Assembly: GCA_033297075.1 (NCBI GenBank)
Contig: MU858318.1
Coordinates: 1 to 37,008 of the forward strand
Length of the DNA stretch: 37,008 nt
Reading direction: 5' to 3'
Source of the DNA: Rhypophila decipiens
Lineage: Eukaryota; Ascomycota; Sordariomycetes; Sordariales; Naviculisporaceae
This document shows, piece after piece, positions 32,707 through 37,008 of this stretch (within the stretch, counting starts at the first letter, position 1; each line of letters starts with the position of its first letter). The translations under genes and the position numbers were made by a program. Below the pieces are notes generated by a model. That model searched no databases. It was not told the origin of the DNA and saw nothing but the letters and a program-made list of their open reading frames with translations.

Positions 32707-35700
32707 ATGGACCCCCCCGAGCCGCGGTGAGACAAGCCCGTGACAACATGTCTTTATTACTCTCATAACTAACTTGATTGACGGCAGAATCATATACCTG
32801 CCCGGCCTGGTGGGCCAGGATGTCGTGCAAGACTTTTGGCCAAAGACTCATCCCATGTCCGGTGCTTCTATCTATTATTCAAACATACTTTCTGAGAGAT
32901 ACGGGAACCTTCTCCCAACGTCAGAACAAACACTATTGGAAGCTGGAATAGGCTTGCTGGACTTCCTAGTCACAAAGTGGACGGTAAGATTGACATCGGA
33001 TCAGATACTTATACCTCCAAAGTTTTTGTATTACGTACACGATGACGATTGAGTCATGAAGTTTGAGAGGGAATCAGACCAGCTGACGCATCTCTGAGGC
33101 ATAGGAAGAAAAGGAACGCCCGATTATGATTGTCACGTCCGACCTCGGCGGACATGTCTCGAAACAGGTAGAACGTCCTCCGCAATACTCTGCCAAGTAT
33201 AGTACCAAGACTGATCTAGCCCTTTCGTGTTTACCTAGGCACTGTACCGGGCTCGATCATCCAAGATTCAGGACCACCATGGACTTCTTGCCAGTATCAA
33301 GACTCTGGTTAGCGAACCCTTTCGTACATGAATAGTAGCCGTCCTATTAACCGTTCACTGACATGTCTCAACTTTGGAAACAAGACTTTTGTTGGGAGTC
33401 CGCACAGCGAAACACCCACACAGACCTGGGAATCCAGTATCCTGCGTATCATGTCTCAAATCCGGGGAGGAAAACCCACACCCTCGCCATCCTGGCTACC
33501 AAACGTCGTCCGGAACCTAGCGTCTGAGCACCGTAGGCTCGTCCCTGAATTCTACTTAATCTTGCGAGAATTTCAGTTCCAAATTGTACAGTATATTCAG
33601 GATCCAGGGTCTGAGTACCTGGTAAGAGCACAAAGAATAAAATCAAATCAGAAACATATTTGACTGACTAGAGTCGACAGGTCGTACCATCAGAAATCTC
33701 ATTCCTTGACTCCGCCACAGAGGAGAGAATTGTTTTGGTAGGAGAGTATCAAGACATTATCAGAAAGATTGCGAGCGGGACCCACAGAAAAATGCTCGAG
33801 GTCCTGATTGAAGACGCCAGGCAGGCTAGCATGCTGTCGTCTCGCTGGCTGTTGGAGTGGCTCATGAGCTTCGAGTTCTCATACCCGGGCTTCCAAGAGC
33901 CTGATTCCAATATAGAAGACTCGCATGCCACCGCAAAGACTATATTCGAACCACCAAGTGTCAGAGATCGGCTCGAAGCCGACGACTCAGACTCGACAAC
34001 CCTTTGGCTCAGCATTCGAGAACCAAGCGACAATATATGCCATATGGCAACTTGCATATCCGTTGCCGTCATACCTCGCCAATGTTCATGAGCAGGGATT
34101 CCAAAAGCGCACGGTTATATCAGGAACCATTTCCAAGTCGGTCCATCACAGGGGCTTCACATTGTCGACTGGGTTAATTAGCAGTCTTTTGCGCCAGCTC
34201 ATCCAACGGCATACTGGAGTCAGTCTTAACAAAATTTGGAGCATCTTTGACGCGGATCAGTTGGAGCGAGCTTTCTACGGCTCTGCCACCGCACTCCTCG
34301 AAGCAACGCTCTGGAGATGCTTCCAAGCAGTCATCTCTTGCCTCGACAACGTTGTCTGCCTTATTTCCGTCGCATGTTGCAACATCGACGGTGCCAATTC
34401 AACACGAGACCTGTTGAACCGTTTGGCAAGAGTCCAGGATGACGTCGACTGCAACTTTAAGATGATGGTGATGGCTAACGATGCCTGTCGGAATTCACTC
34501 GACGGACTTGGCTCGTCTGTTCTCTACGTGGAACTAGACAAAGCTCTTATTCCTCCTCCCATGCTGGTTGATCAAGCTGGAGGAGCATTTGACGAGATGC
34601 CCGGGCCAGTAAGTTTGATCCGTTCTTTGAATTACCCTTGTTGACTCTTGGGCTTGGGCTGGAAGTCTTATTCACAATGTGTCACCCAGCCTTCGTCGCT
34701 CATGGCTCCCTTGCAGGAGCTAGAGGCGCAAATACAACCGGCAGTCTTGTCACAAATAGCGAGCGCCCTGCAGTCTGTCGCTCATATTTCCCACGACTCA
34801 TCAGACACCCAGGACACGTCCAAGAAAAGGAAATACTTGGAACAGATTCTCCCATTCAGGGCCCAGCGAGCTCTTGTAGCCTATTTCACTTCTTTCTTCG
34901 TACACGGGCGACCTGGTGGGACGGAGGTTCCGGTTCTCATCGCCTTGTCCAAGGTCTGTCTACAATGTATCGACTTGGCTGCTCGTCTCGATGACCAAGA
35001 TACGAGCACGAAAGATCAGCAGTTACTCGGCGAGGACCGCGAGACGATGCCTGGAACCAGTGAGCAACCGTTGCTTGACTACGCTGTGGTATGCTGGCCA
35101 GTTTGCTTGCTCTCTCTTCGCAGTTCCAAAGACAAGACTGGCGCTGAAGTTGACGAGGGTATGCCGCTTCTGACCCCCAGAGTGGCCGAAAAATGGTTTA
35201 CCAGATGGATAGAACTCGATGCAATGCCAGAATCCGATAAGGAGGTCAGTCGGTTGTTTTCTCCCGTGGAAATCCAGAAAGCTTCCGACTCAACGGCAGC
35301 ACTTGACGTCACAACTGCCATATGTCTTGCTGCTATACGTATACTGCCGGCATGCAACCGGGACGAAGACTTGGTCCTTTTGGGGGCTTCATGAAGGTGA
35401 CTGGAGCATCAAGAGCAGCAAGACAAAGCCCACGGCACCTCATCAAGCTTTTGCAGGACACGACCAGGCTGTCTGTACTATTTGGGCTGTCTCCTTCTTT
35501 GGCCTTCCAGTTTCTGAAGGCATTGGACGAGTCGCTCATCAAGGACAATCTGCCTGGACTTTTCGCACTTTCAATAACACGTGGAGACGACGTGGTGTGG
35601 AGATACATCAAGGAGACCCCCGGTGTTCCTCGTTTCGTCATCAGAACACAGGCAGGGAAACTGCATCTCACAGCCCTCGGCGGAACTGCGAATGACGAAC

Positions 35701-36425
35701 CACAACATCAGCTGTACGATCCCGGCAAAACAGTCGGGGCAATTGGTTTCTCAGAGTTCGTCCGTCAGGCCCATGGCCAGGCCATGGGTGATCTCTTCTC
35801 GGAGATGGATTCTGAAACCAGACGGCTTGCCTTGCATGCCGCTGTTTCGAGTGGCTCATCCAAAGCTGTGGACGCCATGTTGAGTATGGGACTTGACTTT
35901 GACGGCGAAAAAGAAATAAACCGGGACGCCATCATCAGAGTGGCATCCACTCACGGACTCTATGCAATCCTCGAGAAGCTGCTTTCCGCATTCAAAGACA
36001 CAGATCTCGATGTGCAAGACGGCCAGCAATATGGCGAGACGCCTCTGATTATCTCTGCTAGGAGTGGACACATGCGGACCTCGAGCACCCTCGTGGCGCA
36101 TGGGGCCAGCCTTCGAATACACGATGGCTACGGCATCTACCCCTTCGTTGCAGCAGTCAGGTCTGGCAGCTTATTTCTCATTCGCCACGCAAAACTGGAT
36201 TTGAAGGGCCCTGAAGGCCGTACCGCCTTGATGGAGGCTGTACTAGAGAAGCACTACGCGGCGGCGAAGCTGCTCATTGACGCCGGTGCCGATGTCAACA
36301 TGGAGGACGTCTATGGGGACAAGGCGTTTGACATGGCCTCCAAGACAAAAAGTGAAGACATGATGCTCTTGATATTCGAAACTCAAACTCAGCCGGCTGC
36401 AGGCACGTCACGGTATCCAAGATGA
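32707..36425 (+). CDS. degenerate NLR-like protein: lipase-like / NACHT-like / ankyrin repeats
   Basis: Spliced model: 32707-32726, 32788-32983, 33105-33167, 33239-33307, 33385-33621, 33681-33957, 34013-34608, 34717-35338, 35419-36425, giving 1,028 aa in one frame. Most introns have good donors (gtgaga, gtaaga, gtaagt). Introns 33958-34012 and 35339-35418 are needed to join frames and are the weakest. The first part follows the lipase-like domain of fungal NLRs (RIIYLPGLVGQ, then VTSDLGGHVSKQ, TFVGSPHSE), but Asp85 stands where the catalytic Ser should be. The middle resembles a NACHT core (LISSLLRQLIQ; CLISVACCNIDGA where a Walker B Asp-rich strand belongs), yet I find no Walker A P-loop. 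Residues about 825-1015 are ankyrin repeats (GETPLIISARSGH, GRTALMEAVLEKH, AGADVNMED). Ankyrin-like coding similarity continues past the stop in another frame to about 36600, so the 3' end may be frameshifted. It is either a decaying gene or a catalytically dead receptor. Confidence 0.68.
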
Positions 36426-36630
36426 CCATTTCCTCCGCAAGCTCATCGCTCGGGATTTGGACACGATATTAGAACGAGTATTGGCCGAGCCAGGGGCTCC
36501 AACCCCCTCGGCTGCAGATTTGCTCCAAGCCGTACAAAACGGTGGAGGAAATCCAAAAGTCTTGAGATTACTACGTGAGGAGTCCAAGAATCCTCGGACG
36601 GAGAGTGCGCAGCACTCTCCTACTATATAG
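36409..36630 (+). pseudogene. out-of-frame C-terminal continuation of the ankyrin NLR-like gene
   Basis: Just past the ankyrin repeats, the frame starting CAC at 36409 stays open for 73 codons to TAG at 36628-36630. It encodes helical, ankyrin-compatible sequence (LIARDLDTILERVLAEPG, GNPKVLRLLREE). Reaching it from the ankyrin frame requires losing one base near 36402-36404 (gctgcaggcacg). No intron with GT...AG ends fits without deleting the last repeat. A single-base insertion is the simplest explanation. The coding character fades near 36600, where repeat-like sequence begins. Confidence 0.45.
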
Positions 36631-36634
36631 GAGA
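36601..36634 (+). repeat. two adjoining perfect hairpins at the gene / repeat boundary
   Basis: gagagtgc (36601-36608) pairs with gcactctc (36612-36619) across a 3-base loop. tctccta (36616-36622) pairs with taggaga (36628-36634) across ctata. They overlap by a few bases and mark the point where coding similarity ends. Confidence 0.75.
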
Positions 36635-37008
36635 CTATCTAACTAAAGTAACTATATACCCTTATACTAGACCTGTGGTCCCGAAGCCTCCTAATCCCGA
36701 GCCCGGGACAGCTCCTGCTCGGGACGTTATCCCAACCCAATCGAGTCCCGAGCCCGGGACTCAATCACCTCGGGTCCTCCCTAATTAGTTGCATCTCTCC
36801 CAAGCGGGTCATGCCCTCCAAGCTTACTTAATTAGTCAACGACCATATGTGGGGCTATTCATGACCTAGGTCATAACACTTATTTAAAGGATAAGGGGCC
36901 GAACCACCTACTTGCAGCAGATACTTGAGAAATCTTCAAATTTGAAAAGATAGTGTCTCCCTGCGGATTGGCGCCAGCATGGCGGCGACGCAGGGCGAAA
37001 TCACGGTC
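36617..37008 (+). mobile_element. putative LTR and 5' end of an LTR retroelement (runs off the window)
   Basis: Downstream of the NLR-like gene the composition changes to repeat-like DNA. It contains a perfect 15-bp direct repeat (tcccgagcccgggac at 36695-36709 and 36746-36760), a TATA-like tatttaaagg (about 36890) followed by a possible R/U5, and a tggcgccagc sequence at about 36969-36978 that could be a primer-binding site. An ATG at 36979 then opens a frame to the window edge. This order fits a 5' LTR, primer site and gag start. I do not see both LTRs or any reverse transcriptase, so this is a tentative call with approximate left boundary. Confidence 0.35.

Overview
The window comes from a filamentous ascomycete, most likely of the Pezizomycotina (a Sordariomycete is my best guess). 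The signs are short 50-110 bp introns with GTAAGT/GTGAGT donors and CTAAC-type branch sites, large gene-poor spacers, and families typical of these fungi: NACHT receptors with an N-terminal lipase-like domain, a HET-domain gene, an SRPK-like kinase and a fungal DUF3445 protein. I found no bacterial-style operon, CRISPR array or rRNA. All gene models were built by hand from open frames, splice signals and protein motifs; no alignment was run.

Layout, left to right. (1) 415-6048 (+): a 1,748-aa lipase-like/NACHT/beta-propeller NLR, interrupted at codon 982 by a 265-bp event. This is a 209-bp tRNA-derived-SINE-like insert flanked by perfect 56-bp direct repeats. It begins with GT and ends with AG, so exact splicing would restore the frame. 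(2) 6831-7583 (+): a cysteine-rich secreted protein with a Kex2-type site and three exons. (3) 9337-10233 (-): a C2H2 zinc-finger protein. (4) 10234-13303: a long non-coding stretch with a diverged repeat pair and a tRNA-like relic. (5) 13304-13585 (+): a small orphan ORF. (6) 13838-15269 (-): an SRPK-type kinase with three exons. (7) 15802-16521 (-): a secreted Gly-Lys/Pro-Lys repeat protein with alternating charge blocks. (8) 18938-20954 (-): a HET-domain gene broken by two nonsense codons, followed by a cytochrome P450 relic at about 21395-21806 (-). (9) 22992-24209 (+): an unrecognised 405-aa protein. (10) 25000-26545 (+): a membrane-anchored DUF3445 (heme-dependent oxidative N-demethylase-like) protein. 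(11) 28597-31545 (+): a VWA plus alpha-kinase protein. (12) 32707-36425 (+): a second NLR-like gene (lipase-like, NACHT-like, ankyrin) whose catalytic residues look lost. Its 3' side runs into a putative LTR-retroelement end at about 36617-37008.

The genes do not form one pathway. The shared theme is allorecognition or innate-immunity-type genes (two NLR-like genes and one HET gene) in different states of decay, next to repeat-derived DNA and secreted proteins, as expected of a fast-evolving accessory region. The most unusual observation is the insertion in the first NLR. Depending on splicing, the gene would give either a full receptor or a 983-aa form without its propeller sensor.
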